A stretch of 64,000 nucleotides of DNA from positions 3,002,288 to 3,066,287 of the forward strand of contig NW_020194555.1 of the NCBI RefSeq assembly GCF_002865645.1. Direction: 5' to 3'. This DNA comes from Hyaloscypha bicolor E (lineage: Eukaryota > Ascomycota > Leotiomycetes > Helotiales > Hyaloscyphaceae). Both the position numbers and the translations under genes were made by a program. Shown piece after piece: positions 33,107 to 44,318 of the stretch. Below the pieces are notes generated by a model, which did no database searches, was not told where the DNA came from, and was given only the letters and a program-made list of their open reading frames with translations. How positions within the stretch are numbered: the first letter of the stretch is position 1; each line of letters opens with the position of its first letter.

Positions 33107-34215
33107 GAAGTAAATTCTTGAAGTAGGGATGATTGACGACGGACGGCAAATTTGTAATAGGTTTATAGGTATTGGTATGGCACAATGGAAAGCCTGGTTG
33201 GGTTCCTTTCCTCTTTTCACAACGGACTCTATAAATATGTGGTCTTTTGTTCTGTGCAAGGCGATAGAGAAAGGAGGCAGAGATTAACGATGCACGGGAT
33301 TTATGGACAGGACTAATAGTCCCCCTCCCGAGGTTTAGCACAAATGGAACATGAGGGAGACTAATGTTCATCATCGTTCTAAAAGGGTTTGACACATTAC
33401 CCAGCGTTACTTATCCTTCAACGCAGAATTGCTGCATTTGTCAGACCTAGCTCTATCGTCAAGTGATTGATCGAATCTTGCCGGCCGATCTGGTTTCTTT
33501 GGATTACTAGGTTCAATGAAATAGTTTCTAATTGTTTACTCGGGAAACAGAGACTGCGAGCGCAATGGCAATTAATATCAACATCTCGTGTTCCAATTAG
33601 TGTCTTTGTTCCTTTCTTTTTCTTTGTCTTTGTTTTAGTTGAGGGTTTGCCAATGTCGCAGTACTCACTCCTCTTCAGTGGGCGTATGGTTGGTATATAA
33701 GACGGGTGTTGTGGTACTGCGGAAAATGTGATGGCCTTGTCTTATATCTTCTAGAGGCGGAGGGGGTTTTTGTAACGCTGAAGGTTGGAGAGTTGCAATA
33801 TAGGGTTATGTGGAGAGGTTGGTGCTATTGCTGGTGCTTCGTTGATAATGGATTTGGAAGGTTGGAGGGTTGGTAGGAGTGTGGAGTGTAGATTAGGGAT
33901 CGAGTTCGGGAGAAAGAATGGGGTTGGTGCTGCGAGGTCTCTTTCTTGGTATTTTCAGATGTAAGAAAAATCAGGAGTTGAGCTAAAGCCGGTTGACGTC
34001 AAGTCTAGCTAGGCAAAATCTGACTGGTAAGGGAGCAATTCATGACAAGAGCTTGGTATTATTTGTGCGTCTCGATACTAGCGTTGTGAAAGCAAGCGAG
34101 ATGCAGCCCCTTCCTGAGCCCCATCACTTTAGCATGCCTTTGCGAGATATTGTACATTCCCTTCTCAAGTACAACCACGCAATGTCTATCACAATTGTCT
34201 CTGTCTCACGCTCTC
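33107..34215. other. Convergent gap, nothing recognised
   Basis: About 1.1 kb between the 3' ends of the senescence-domain gene and the PAH gene. No coding sequence or RNA gene could be supported. The middle is T-rich and repetitive in feel, without a clear unit. Confidence 0.5.
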
Positions 34216-34812
34216 TCAAAAATGCCATTCTCCTCTTCCGCAATGGTATCCCGGAGGCAGGAACGCATTAAATCCTTCAAGAAGAGTGTAATTTCCAGCA
34301 AAGAGCACCTCCACTTGCCTAATAACCCCTTGCGTGTCCAATCGTCCATCCTTGGAAGCCTTCATAATGCCCAGAAAGTGGTTGAATACCTCCGGCTCGG
34401 CGGGATAGAAGGTCTCGGCCTTGATACGATCCAAGTACCGGTATGCATCCGCCCTCGTTGCGTTCTCGTCGAAAGGGTACCTGTGAGGTATTAGTTAGAT
34501 GAGTGATAGGAGTTGGAGTGCCTATACGTACCGGCGGGAGGAAGGAAAAGGAGATGTATCATTGCCGAAGGGGTCCATTGCCTTTCCACCTTCGCCGAGT
34601 GAAGGACCAACTTTCTCGGGTTCGGACTCATCAATGCCTTTGGTGACTTCGTCTTTCGTCGGAACAAGGTTGCTCTTGCTGACCTCCCCGAGAGCTTTAC
34701 TAACCTCTTCCATAGCAGGGAAGGGAAGCTGACCCTTGCCTGCTTCGTCAAGAGTCGCGGCAGTGTCTCCAAGAGACTCGCTACCAGCGTTCCTGAAGTC
34801 TCCGCCTCCCAT
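34216..34812 (-). CDS. Small single-PAH (SIN3-like) protein, 181 aa
   Basis: Two exons (34532-34812 and 34216-34480) around a 51-nt intron total 546 nt. The first ATG with an open path is at 34812 (MGGGDFRNAG). The N-terminal 90 residues are acidic, rich in Ser, Glu and Lys, and look disordered. The C-terminal part, about residues 103-165, is one paired amphipathic helix domain: DAYRYLDRIKAETF, VFNHFLGIMKASKDGRLD, GVIRQVEVLF, then LLEGFNAFLPPGY. These match the helix 1, helix 2 and GFN-FLP landmarks of SIN3 PAH domains. SIN3 scaffolds of the Rpd3 deacetylase complexes usually have three or four PAH domains plus an HDAC-interaction domain within more than 1000 residues; none of that is here. 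A stand-alone PAH could compete for SIN3 partners or act alone. That is inference. Confidence 0.85.
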
Positions 34813-36569
34813 TCTGAGGGCTTGGAATCGTTCAGGGGGTTGCTGAAGTAGGGGTGGAACAGTGGTAAGAAGCAAGGCAAACTGTCTGTGACGATGCCTC
34901 TACCTTGTGACACGGTCGCGACGCGAATTGAGGTCGAAGGTAGCTTGGGAGGAAGTTATTGTGAGTGGAAGAGATTGCGAAAGAACAGAAGTCTTGTTTA
35001 ATGTGTTGTCTTGGGACACAGCGAAGCCCTTAGGACACAACGAAGGACGTTGTACTGTGAAAGGAAAGATCGGAAGGTGGAGGAAGAGGCTTCTTTTATG
35101 CCTCAATGAGACTTTCGTCTCGCACGCTAGCGGCTAATTTCTGGGAAGCAAGCAAAGCAAAGCACATGAGTGAACTTGAAGCCGACGTCGGAGGCAAATT
35201 GAATAGGAAGCCAGGCTCTGTCATGTTTTGAGATCTGCTCGCTCCGTCTCAACAACATTGCCCAACTCACAGCCCGGAACCAAAGAGCAATTTTAAGAAT
35301 ATAACAGTAGTAATCGTTCAGTCGTGAAATTGATGTATCCATTCAACAGTGTTCCAAATAAACTAGAGTCTTTACAGGCCTTGATTGTATAAAAAAAAAG
35401 GGGGGAGGGGACAATGCCTCTCCGCTCTGAAACCTACCCTGCCTTAATGTCCCATGAAGACAAAGTCAGAGATAGTTAAAAACAAATCTTGGCCAACTTC
35501 CCCGATTCACTAGATTCGCTTCGGTCGTATATCGCAAAATAACGAACTTTCATCCCAAACTTCAGGCACGTTGGCACAGTGGAGGCGCATCTCCCCTATC
35601 TTCTTCCTCTATTTCCCGTCATGATTGACTCATGACCAGCCCGCCCCTGGTGGTCCCGAGCAATTTTGGGGGTTATAGTTGCGGAAGCCATGGCTGGAGA
35701 AGGTCTAAGGTTCGAATCCTTAATGGGCCAAAACAACAGCAGACAACCTTTTTTTGGGCACTTTTTCGAGTCGATAGATGGGCAGAATCAATTTTTTGTA
35801 CAAAATGCCAAGCGAGTATAGTGTTTATAAGTAGAATAAGTTATTATCCGAGAAAAGGTCTTTCTTTTGCGATGTGGACATATAAGGGTGGTGAGGTCTG
35901 CGATGAAGATGAGTTCTAGATTTACAATTGCTTCTTTGCAACTCAATGTTCCTGACTAACTCGAACAATACAACCCTTTCAACATATCAATTTACAGATA
36001 AATGTACCAGGAGGTATCTGAACAATAACCTGCTGGGGCTTTTCAGCAAGCTTTAACAAATGCTCAGGCACGGCAATCTCAACTTTGAGCTCTGACTGCA
36101 AAATGAAGAATGACCGAGTATCGCTGTCAAAAATCAGAGTCATGACGATTATGGCGTTTGAATTATTTCTGCAAGGGTATGGGAACTTCCACTTGTTATT
36201 TCGTAAGTCTGATTTAACTGAAGAGAGGCAAGTAAAGGAGGATTTTCAGAAGAGGATGGACGTTGATGACGAAGACGCGTCACGTGCAGGAAACGCGTCT
36301 TCCAAAACCGCGACGAACTTTCAAAAGCTTCATCTACGCACAACCACAACTCAAACCCCTCGGTTTTTCTCACAGAATGAGCACAAGTACAAGAGACATC
36401 TTGAAAGCAATGCAATGATTCAATGTGCCGTTTTGAGCTTCTCGGCACCCTCGTTCTGCTAACTCAAGACCTTCTCGACAAGTTCAGAGCACGAAAGGGA
36501 CCTCCCGCCAGGTACGTACACAAGAATGTTTTTGAATTGTGTATTGACAGAGTGCAGACCTGATTCACA
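34813..36569. other. Gap of 1.75 kb holding a tRNA-like element
   Basis: Between the divergent PAH gene (minus) and GCP4 (plus). Apart from the tRNA-like element at 35565-35730 and a poly-A/poly-G run near 35391-35409 nothing was recognised. Short open frames show no family resemblance. Confidence 0.5.
35565..35730 (+). tRNA. Intron-containing tRNA-like gene, perhaps tRNA-Ile(UAU) or a pseudogene
   Basis: Seen: a cloverleaf can be drawn. Acceptor 35565-35571 pairs with 35723-35729 (six of seven pairs, one G-T, one A-G clash). An A-box-like TGGCACAGTGG follows. The D stem has one A-C clash. The anticodon stem TCTCC (35590-35594) pairs perfectly with GGAGA (35696-35700), then a five-base variable loop AGGTC, a perfect T arm TAAGG/CCTTA with loop TTCGAAT, and discriminator A. 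The B box GGTTCGAATCC is consensus. With an intron of about 94 nt at the usual site after position 37, the mature length is 72 nt. The loop would read CCTATCT, anticodon TAT, but position 33 is C instead of T. The two stem clashes and C33 suggest decay or a misplaced loop. Confidence 0.4.
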
Positions 36570-38876
36570 ATGCTCCACGAAATTCTCCTCTCCCTCTCCG
36601 GTCACCCCTCCCCACTCCTCACCGCCGACCACTCATCCCCATCCTCGATCCTCTCCCCACCGGAGAAAGCCCTCCTCTCCTCCATAGACCACCTGAGCAA
36701 TCTCCACTGCGAGCTCCTAACCCATACTTCTACCATTGTAGCCTTGCATCAATCGAGTATCTGTCAGGCTGTTGCTACGGCTATCAGATCTACACATCTG
36801 GCCGCTTTCCAAAGGAAAGTGCTGGAGGTTGAAGATGGTATATTGAAGAAAGATGCACGCAACGTAGGGGCCTACAATATTGTGCCATTGACTGCCATAG
36901 TGGGGGAGTTTTCGGGATGGACAAGGAGGATGGAGTGGTTCCTGGAAGTGGTGGAATTCATGATGCGAGGCAATGGTGGGGACAAGAAATGCACTGGTGC
37001 CATGGTCATTGACCGGCTCTGTGCTGCTATGCAGACGGGATATGTTGATATTGAAGAGGCAGCGTTAAGTTTGGTGACGGTCGCAGAGACAGCGTGGCTG
37101 AAGCAGGTCTCTGCCTGGATTCTATATGGAAGGTTGCCCAGTTTTGGCCGGGAAGACTTTTTCGTCCAAATAGTTGAAGGTGATGTTTATGTAAGTGCAC
37201 TGATGTTTTTGGGGTATGGCACTGACTTCTAATAGGAGGTTACGAGCAAAAGAGAGTTATTGCCTGCGTTTGTTTCCGCCTCTACAGCATCTTCGTTACT
37301 ATTTATTGGCCGATCCTTGAACCACATCCGTGTGAAGGGAATATCAAGCGCGAGCTCTCCTGAACTGGATCTACTCTCGTCACATCTTCAGCAACTATCA
37401 ACCCTGAAATTTCCTATCAACAACGCAAATTTTTCCCGAGTAATCGCGTCGATACGGTTGTCATTATCTCAAACAACACTTCAAAAGTTATTGCCTCTTA
37501 GCAGAGTAACTGAGATTCTATCACTTCTCCGAGAATTCTTCTTACTGGGTCGTGGCGAGTTTGCAATAGCTTTGATTACCGAAACGGACGACAAGATCAG
37601 ATCACGATGGCGGCGATCAGATAATCTAGCCTATGAAAAGCGAGACGGACTTGGAAATATTGTTGTCAAGGATGGCGAAGTCTCGGCAATCTTAGCCAGA
37701 ACATGGGCTGCTATGGGTTCATTACAGGGTGAGCACGAGGAGGATCAAGATGAAGATGAACTTCTTGAACTTGCACGAGATCTCGTACAGTTGATTCTGG
37801 TCAAGGGAACCTCGACACCGCCTTCTAAAGGCAACTCTTCTCCGCAAGCAGCATCTAACATTGCTTCTACGCCATTTAGAAATCTGCTGCTATCAGTTCC
37901 AGTGTCGTTGACATTACATATACCGTCACCACTGGATCTATTCCTTACACTTGGAGACGTGCAGAGCTACTCCAGTATTAATGCATATCTTCTGTCAATA
38001 CATCGAGCACATCTGCGTCTCACGGATTTATGGAAGATTACTTCCTTACGGCGCGATCATCCAGCACCACCTGGACCTCCATATGGTAGTTCAACGGTGG
38101 GAAGAAGTAAAGTCCTGACAATTCGAGAACGGATGAAGGAGAGATCAGAGGCTATGCGGAGCGTATGGGCAACCAGCAGCGCAGCAGTCTTCTTCCTTGG
38201 AGAGACTGAAGCCTATCTGCAAGGCGAAGTAGTCCAAGGAACATGGCTTGGCTTCAAAAATTGGCTTATCGGCGAGACAGAGTCGAGGCCTACCTCATCG
38301 AAGAGCCTCGCTGACGACGATGAAGACATCTGGCTGAAAGCAGGACGGGAACTAACAACTACCAGCACAAACCATACGCATGACCCGCAGTCACTTGCCG
38401 ATGCTCATAGGAGGTATATCTCTGCTTTGGCAACGAGCCTACTCCTAACCAATTCTTCGTTCACTGACCCGCTTTACCATCTCCTTCAACAAATCGATCA
38501 CCTGGTAGCACTTGTTCACCGTGTCCATTCAATCTGGCAGTCCTTGGACTTGGAGGCTGATGAAGGCGTTGTGGACGCATTCTCGGACTTCCATAAAGAA
38601 GAAAAGGATGTCAAAGAGCAATTGGCTGTCATTGCGGAAAGGGTCAAGAGCGCCATCGAAGAGCTGGTCAAGAGCCTGCGGGATATTGATCAAGAGAAAG
38701 AGGGGTGGGACAGCGGATTTGCGGAGCTTATTCTTGGTGAAGAGGGAGCTTATGTTCCTGCGAAGGTGGGAAGAGTTGATAGGCTCCTGATGAAGCTTGA
38801 CTTCGGCGGCTGGTTTGACAATGGGAAGAGGGGAGGTGACGACCTGGACGGACTGGATGAGAGTGATGATGAGTGA
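36570..38876 (+). CDS. Gamma-tubulin complex component GCP4
   Basis: Two exons (36570-37190 and 37236-38876) around a 45-nt intron give 753 residues. GCP4 belongs to the Spc97/Spc98 (GCP) family that holds gamma-tubulin in ring complexes and nucleates microtubules at spindle pole bodies and septa. Seen: the N-terminus MLHEILLSLSGHPSPLL, which closely follows the conserved start of GCP4 orthologues (family pattern IHELLLALSG), the grip-1-type segment IVPLTAIVGEFSGWTRRMEW near residue 115, and EVTSKRELLPAFVSASTAS directly after the splice. Grip-2-like helices follow, including the HRAHLRLTDLWKITSLRR region and LFLTLGDVQSYSSINAYL. The C-terminus is acidic. Length is in the usual GCP4 range of about 650-800. 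No internal fault. Its start is at the first ATG after a gap with no other gene. Confidence 0.85.
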
Positions 38877-39079
38877 TGACTTTACGGTAGGAGAATCGAT
38901 AGATACCCCGGCGTTTGGGGATGTGGGAATGAATCATGAAATTTGGTGCAAGTTTATCACACCAAAGCTTCGGGAGTCGTAAATTCGTGTATATTGGTAT
39001 ATGATCTCTGTCCTTTTCCTACCCAAGCAATCTCCCAACACCATACTCCGTTTCTCCATCTCTGCGTCCAAGACAAGTG

Positions 39080-39480
39080 TCAAGCAACCTTCACACCTCC
39101 ACTCCACCACTCGAACGCCCCCTCAACGAACTTCCACACCCCATTACTCGTATTATACTCCTCTCGCGCCACCGTCCCATCCGGAAACCGTATCTCCCTG
39201 CTCTTCAAGTTCATTTCCGCCGGTCTGTCAAAGAAAGCTTTGGCAACGAGTGTTTGTTCTTGTTTTGAGAAGGCAGTGGAGGGGTTGTATGGCGGCGGGT
39301 TTTGGAGGGTTTGTGTTTGGAGGGAGAGCGCGGTTTCGCAAGCGGGGCAGTGTTTGGAGGGTCGTGTGAAGGAGCGGATGTAGGTGCGAGAGCAGATTGT
39401 GCAGGTTGCTTTTGCCCTGGGGAATGTTACTTGGTGATGCATGAGAGAGGGGGAGGTAGGTACATTTTGCACAGTTTCAT
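39080..39480 (-). CDS. Small zinc-ribbon protein, 117 aa
   Basis: Unknown small protein. A 17-nt first exon (39464-39480) codes MKLCK and two bases of Met; a 47-nt intron (GTACCT donor, CCCCAG acceptor) follows, and exon 2 is 39080-39416. The sum, 354 nt, is in frame. Seen: a CX2C-x14-CX2C pair (Cys 11, 14, 29, 32; CTICSRTY and CPACETAL) that looks like a zinc ribbon with a basic loop. After it comes a short Pro/Tyr-rich linker and a mixed C-terminal part with MNLKSREIRFPDGTVAREE. I do not recognise a named family. The frame runs open upstream of the ATG to about 39705, but without an ATG. The gene is convergent with GCP4, about 200 nt away. Confidence 0.6.
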
Positions 39481-40242
39481 GGGAGGTGAGCTTGAAGTGG
39501 ATTGCTTCAAAGAGGTCGAGGCTGAGGTAATGGAGGAGGATGAAGCACCGGGCAATGAAGGGAATGTCAGTCTCTCAGCCTCTTCAAAGCTTGAGGATCG
39601 GAGAGATGAGAAGTTTGGATATTCCAAAACGTCCAAGAAGCTCAAGTTGCCTGAAACGGAAAGAGTGAGTGATTTTGCCAAGTCTACGACAACAATATCT
39701 GTCAAACTTCACGAGGCTCCCTTTCCTTATGCGGCGGGGCTGACTCCTCCGTGTTGCATGAAAGATGAGGGGTGAGGCTACCAATTGCAGTTGGCTGTCG
39801 TGTTTCAAAACTAGCCGTCGTGATAGGACGAGGCTGATTGGACGCGGTGGACTAACAAGTTGCCATATATTCTCGCCAGGAATTTTCTCAACAGAAAGGA
39901 CGAAAATCAAAATTGGAACTGATACTTAGAAGGTATTCCCTCGACATCCAATGCAGTGGGCTTGAAGGTTGTTTGTTGTAGTCTCAAATGGACGTAAGGG
40001 AAGAGGCTCTGAATCCGAACGTGTGCAAGCTGCGCTCTTAGGGAGCCCTTAATTTTCCAGAAACAAAAGTTCAATATTGTGGACTTCAGGGTGGGAAAAG
40101 TCCTTCAAGTTTAGGTTGTCGATGTGATCTATTTTTAGACCGGTACTGGGGAGGGGCTGAGGTTAAGCGAGTTGAGCAATAAAGTCCGCGAGGCTGGCTT
40201 GGACTTCACTCCGTTCTATCAACCGCACAACGATGCTCTCTC
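39481..40242. other. Intergenic gap, nothing recognised
   Basis: About 760 nt between the zinc-ribbon gene (minus) and the NACHT-ankyrin gene (plus), holding both promoters. The part next to the zinc-ribbon start is Ser-coding in the same frame on the minus strand but lacks an ATG. Confidence 0.5.
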
Positions 40243-43200
40243 ATGGACGGGCTCAGTGCTGTTGCCAGCGTTGTTGCAGTGATCCAGATATCTGCCCAAG
40301 TCTTTGATCTCTGCAGGACGTATTATCTGAACGTCAAGGACGCCCGAAGAGATATCGAGCGACTTCGAAATGAGGTCAATTCGCTCCAGGATATCCTCGT
40401 CAATGTCGCCGATTTAGCTAATGCACCGCAACCTCGCTTTTTACAGACTCTCAGCCTTATCAGTCAGAAAGATGGGCTATTGGAGCAATGCCTGCTGGAA
40501 TTAACAGCATTATTATCCAAGCTCGACCCAGGGGAGGGCGCGAGCAAGGTGAAGCTTGCGCTGAGGTCATTGAAGTGGCCTTTGCACAGCAAGGAAATCG
40601 ATCAGGTTTTGCTCGATATCGGAAGATATAAATCTTTCTTCGTTCTTGCTTTAAGCACAGATCAGAAGTGGGTCCTCTTCTCATCTTCCCCAGCAAATTT
40701 TTCGTCTCTCTTACCTGACTGTCATCCAGTTCCCTGTCTCTGGCCATTAGTCGCGATGTCTCAGACATCAAAAATCACCTTGAGACTCAGAAATTAGACG
40801 AGAATCGAGAAGCCATTATCAAATGGCTGTCGACAACCGACCCGTCTGTCAACTTTCACGCCTCCTGTAGGAAGTGTCAACCAGAGACGGGGCAGTGGCT
40901 GATAACTCGACCTGATTTCAAGTATTGGAGAGAGTTCCCCAACTCTTTTCTTTGGCTGTATGGTATTCGTGAGTTATTCTCTTCCTACCATTATAATTAG
41001 AATGAGAGCTAAGAAAAAGGTAGCTGGGTGCGGGAAGACCATTTTGAGGTTAGGCTTTCCTTCCGTGAGACATAAATGACTAAACATTTCCAGCTCAACC
41101 ATAATTCGACATCTACAACAATTCTCCGAGCTCCAGCCTGACTATGCCGTTGCATATTTCTATTTCGACTTCAATACCACAGCAAAACAGGAGGTGACAG
41201 CTTGCCTGTCATCACTAGTTGCTTAGTTGTGTACCCGTCTCACCACCTTGCGGCCGCATATTAGCTAGTTCTATGAGCGCTGCAATCACGGTAAGCTTCG
41301 GCTAGGGCTAGATGAACTCACTGGAATGCTATGCGAAGTCATCCAGAGTTTGGGTCATGTTTTCGTCGTCATCGACGCCTTGGATGAGTGCCCAAAGGGC
41401 GAAGAGAGAGATTCCCTCCTGGCAGTTCTCTCGAATATCAAATCAAGGACGATGTATAATCTTCATACCCTTGTCACTAGTCGACGGGAACTGGATGTTG
41501 AAGAGAATCTTGCACCTTTGATCACAAGCCAGCCAATTTCGCTTCCGGGGGTCGAGGTTGACTGGGACATTCAGGCACATATCTCGAGCGTGCTTGCAAC
41601 GGATCCTAAACTGAAGAAATGGCCGGACAATATCAAGCAGGAGATTAAGGTGACATTAGCGAAAGGAGCTAACGGAATGTAAGTTCTGAAGCCATTTCGG
41701 TTCTTTATTGACTTCTTCTTAGGTTTCGGTGGGTAGTCTGTCAATTAGATGCCCTGAAGCGGTGCTTGAAAGTGAGCTTAATTCGCAAAGCTCTCCATGG
41801 CCTGCCAAAGACCCTGGACGACACGTATTCCCGCCTATTCTTGGAGATAGATGATGCTTACCGAGAGGATGCAATGAAAGCGTTGCTATGGCTAGCTTTC
41901 TCGGATCGTCCCCTCCTGCTTGCGGAGCTCGCAGAAGCCATTGTGGTCAGACCTCTGTCACATCCTCCATTCGATCCTGAAGAGCGATTTCCGGATCCGG
42001 AAAGCGTCCTCCAAATTCTCTCCAGCCTGGTGTCCGTTAACGATGCAGGAAGAGATCGGCTCTCGCGGATGGGGACCGTCACTCTAGCACATTTCTCTGT
42101 CAAGGAGTATCTGATCTCAGATCGAATACGAAAAGGGCCAGCACAGTACTTCGCCATATCAAGTCATATCGCACACTATTTCATCGCGGAATGTTGTCTT
42201 TTATACGTCTTGCACTATGCCAACACTGCTACAAAGACGGGATCATTGGGGAATTTGGCTGCATTTCCCCTTATAACATACGCCTCAGCGAGTTGGTTTA
42301 CACATATCAACATGTTACCTGTGGAACAACAAAAGCCTTTGACCCCCCTTGCTCTCAAATTGTTACTTTCGGCGGATGCGTTGTCCAGCTGGCAACTCAT
42401 CCGCCTCGGCCATCTCATACCATTTCCTGATGAAGGTGCACTATATTATGCATCCTCCCTGGGACTTCTGGATGTTATCAAGGAACTCGTGGCCGCAGGG
42501 TGGGACCCGAATGAGTGGGAAAATCGGTCCCCACTTCACGTGGCAGCAATCGAGTGTCACGCCGGGGCGGCATTCTTATTATTGTCACATCGGGTCAATG
42601 CCAATGCTAAAGACTATATGGGATACACGCCGCTCCACCACGCTGCCGAGAAAGGCCACATGACGATTATTAAACTACTCTTCCAGTTTGGAGCACAGGC
42701 AAGCCCTAGGGATGATCAGGGAATGACCCCTCTCCACCTTGCAGCTTTCCGCTCCCATGAACAGATCGCCGGGTTCTTGGTTGAGAGAGGAGCAGAAGTA
42801 GAGGTGGCGACGATACACGATCTACGGACACCCTTTCATTGGGCGGCTTGGAATGACTTAAGACCACTGATAGAGTTGTTTCTGAAGCAGGGTGCAAATA
42901 TCAATGCCCAAAACTGGGACGGCGAAACAGCATTGCACTACGCTGCTAGGGATAATCAAAAGATCTTGCAAGATCTTCTTGACCGCGGTGCAGATCTGGA
43001 GGTTGAAACACATTGCGGGGAGACACCACTTTACTGGGCTGCTGAAGGGGAACAAAGGGAGGCAACTGAGAAGTTGGTGAAGGCTGGTGCTAGAATTGCA
43101 CTTCCGCTCCTTTTGTTAGCCAAGGCGGAGTTTCCTGCAGCTCATAGTGCCCAGTTTCATTTGCTTCTTGATGTGGGAATGGCAGCGAACGAGGAAACAG

Positions 43201-43358
43201 CTTCGTTGACTTTGTTGGCGCTGCAGGAGTGTGCTCGTTTGGGGTATACCTTATGCGGTGAGTGTCAAAGGATACTTTCAGAGGTATCTGGTGGAAGTAC
43301 CATTCAGCAGATTTTGCCAATCAGGAATTTGGTTGAGAACCTGGAACCTCCCGACTAG
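40243..43358 (+). pseudogene. NACHT-ankyrin STAND receptor with two in-frame TAG codons
   Basis: Five exons (40243-40667, 40730-40968, 41024-41048, 41094-41678, 41723-43358) join in one frame of 970 codons. Parts in order: the fungal STAND N-terminal domain (MDGLSAVASVVAVIQISAQV, residues 1-140); Walker A GIPGCGKTIL (about 221-230), carried mostly by a 25-nt exon; Walker B VFVVIDALDE (about 319-328); TSRRELDVEE; the helical region after NACHT; and six or so ankyrin repeats (about 663-880; TPLHHAAEKGHMTIIKLL, TPLHLAAFRSHEQIAGFL). Two TAG codons at 41224-41226 and 41266-41268 (codons 274 and 288) fall in a conserved NACHT stretch around SLVA-stop-LCTRL, where the family has Gln. Either the gene is dead, or a 51-nt intron (41218-41268, donor GTTGCT, acceptor GCTAG) removes both stops and 17 residues in frame. 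I judge inactivation more likely. Confidence 0.7.
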
Positions 43359-44099
43359 CCAAGATATATTGTGAATGTATCTCAAGTAGATCGAAATAAA
43401 ATCTATCGTTTGTCATCAGGAATTTGGTTGATTTGATGTTCTGGGAAGTGGCGCAATTGCGCACTCAATGTACGAAAGGCTTTGGTACATTGAGATTGAG
43501 ATTGTCCAGTGAATTTCTCCTCTCAATTTCAGCACATCGCTCTCGGCCCCAGCCGGGGTACAACTTCCGCCTTTGTTATCCCGGTGGACTTCTGGGTCGC
43601 AGCCCAAGTTCCAATCGGGCTGTTTCTCAGTCATCAAGGAAGATCCAATTAAAATGGGGCAACGAGATCAAAGCATCTTCGTCTGAACAAATTGACATCT
43701 CCTGGGTGATGAACCCCTGAACGCCTTGGTTTAAGCGAGACTCTGAGCTGTTTTTGTATTTAGATGCGCTAACTCTGTGTCGTAGAAACGTTACGGTATT
43801 CAGCTACCCTGCTCGCGGAACGGAGACAAAAAGTATGGGTGTAGGACTTGAAATCCAGAAAGAGAGCATTGCGGACATTTTCGCCCCCCCGATGTCCTCG
43901 GTGGCTTGCGAGACAAAAACGTACGTTTCTCTTGAGGCTCGATCCATGGACACCTCTGCTTGCCTCTTCGACCCAACACTCTCTCTTCTGCAGACTTCAC
44001 AATATACCAGACAGATCTCTACTCCATTTGTCATTTTTTCCCTACTCCCCCAAAGCCCGAAAAGAGTTTGGTTCTACTCCATCTGTTCAGCTCTTCAAG
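43359..44099. other. Intergenic gap, nothing recognised
   Basis: About 740 nt between the NACHT-ankyrin gene and the oxidoreductase relic. The last 130 nt are CT-rich, like a leader of a formerly complete gene. No other coding sequence was supported. Confidence 0.45.
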
Positions 44100-44318
44100 A
44101 TGCCTCCGTCAAACGGGGCAGCATGGCTACGTGCACCTGCAACTCCTCTAAGCGTCGGACCTGCACCGTACACCCCACCAGGCCTTCGAGAACTGGTCAT
44201 CAGAAATGGAGCCGTGGCGCTTTTTATGTACCCCAAAGCTTTCATATGGCCCTCAGCGATGAAGAAGTACACTCCACTCAAAGCAACACAACCAAAAACA
44301 TCAAAATTCGACTTGTAA
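44100..44318 (+). pseudogene. N-terminal fragment of a zinc-type (CipB-like) oxidoreductase
   Basis: A 72-codon frame from the ATG at 44100 to the TAA at 44316-44318. The first 48 residues follow the N-terminus of fungal zinc-binding alcohol-dehydrogenase-domain proteins: an AAWLRAPATPLSVGPAPYTPP stretch and then GLRELVIRNGAVA. The family continues with an INPVDW-type block and the NADPH-binding fold to about 350 residues. Here the block is replaced by LFMYPKAFIWPSAM and the frame ends. No trace of the Rossmann fold lies downstream before the next gene. A truncated copy is the simplest reading; a small expressed protein cannot be excluded. The sequence just before the ATG resembles a normal leader. 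Confidence 0.55.

Noticed and set aside
35571..35730. A tRNA-Met reading based on CTCATGA inside the element
   Set aside because: The bases next to it cannot form an anticodon stem, while TCTCC/GGAGA pairs perfectly further out.
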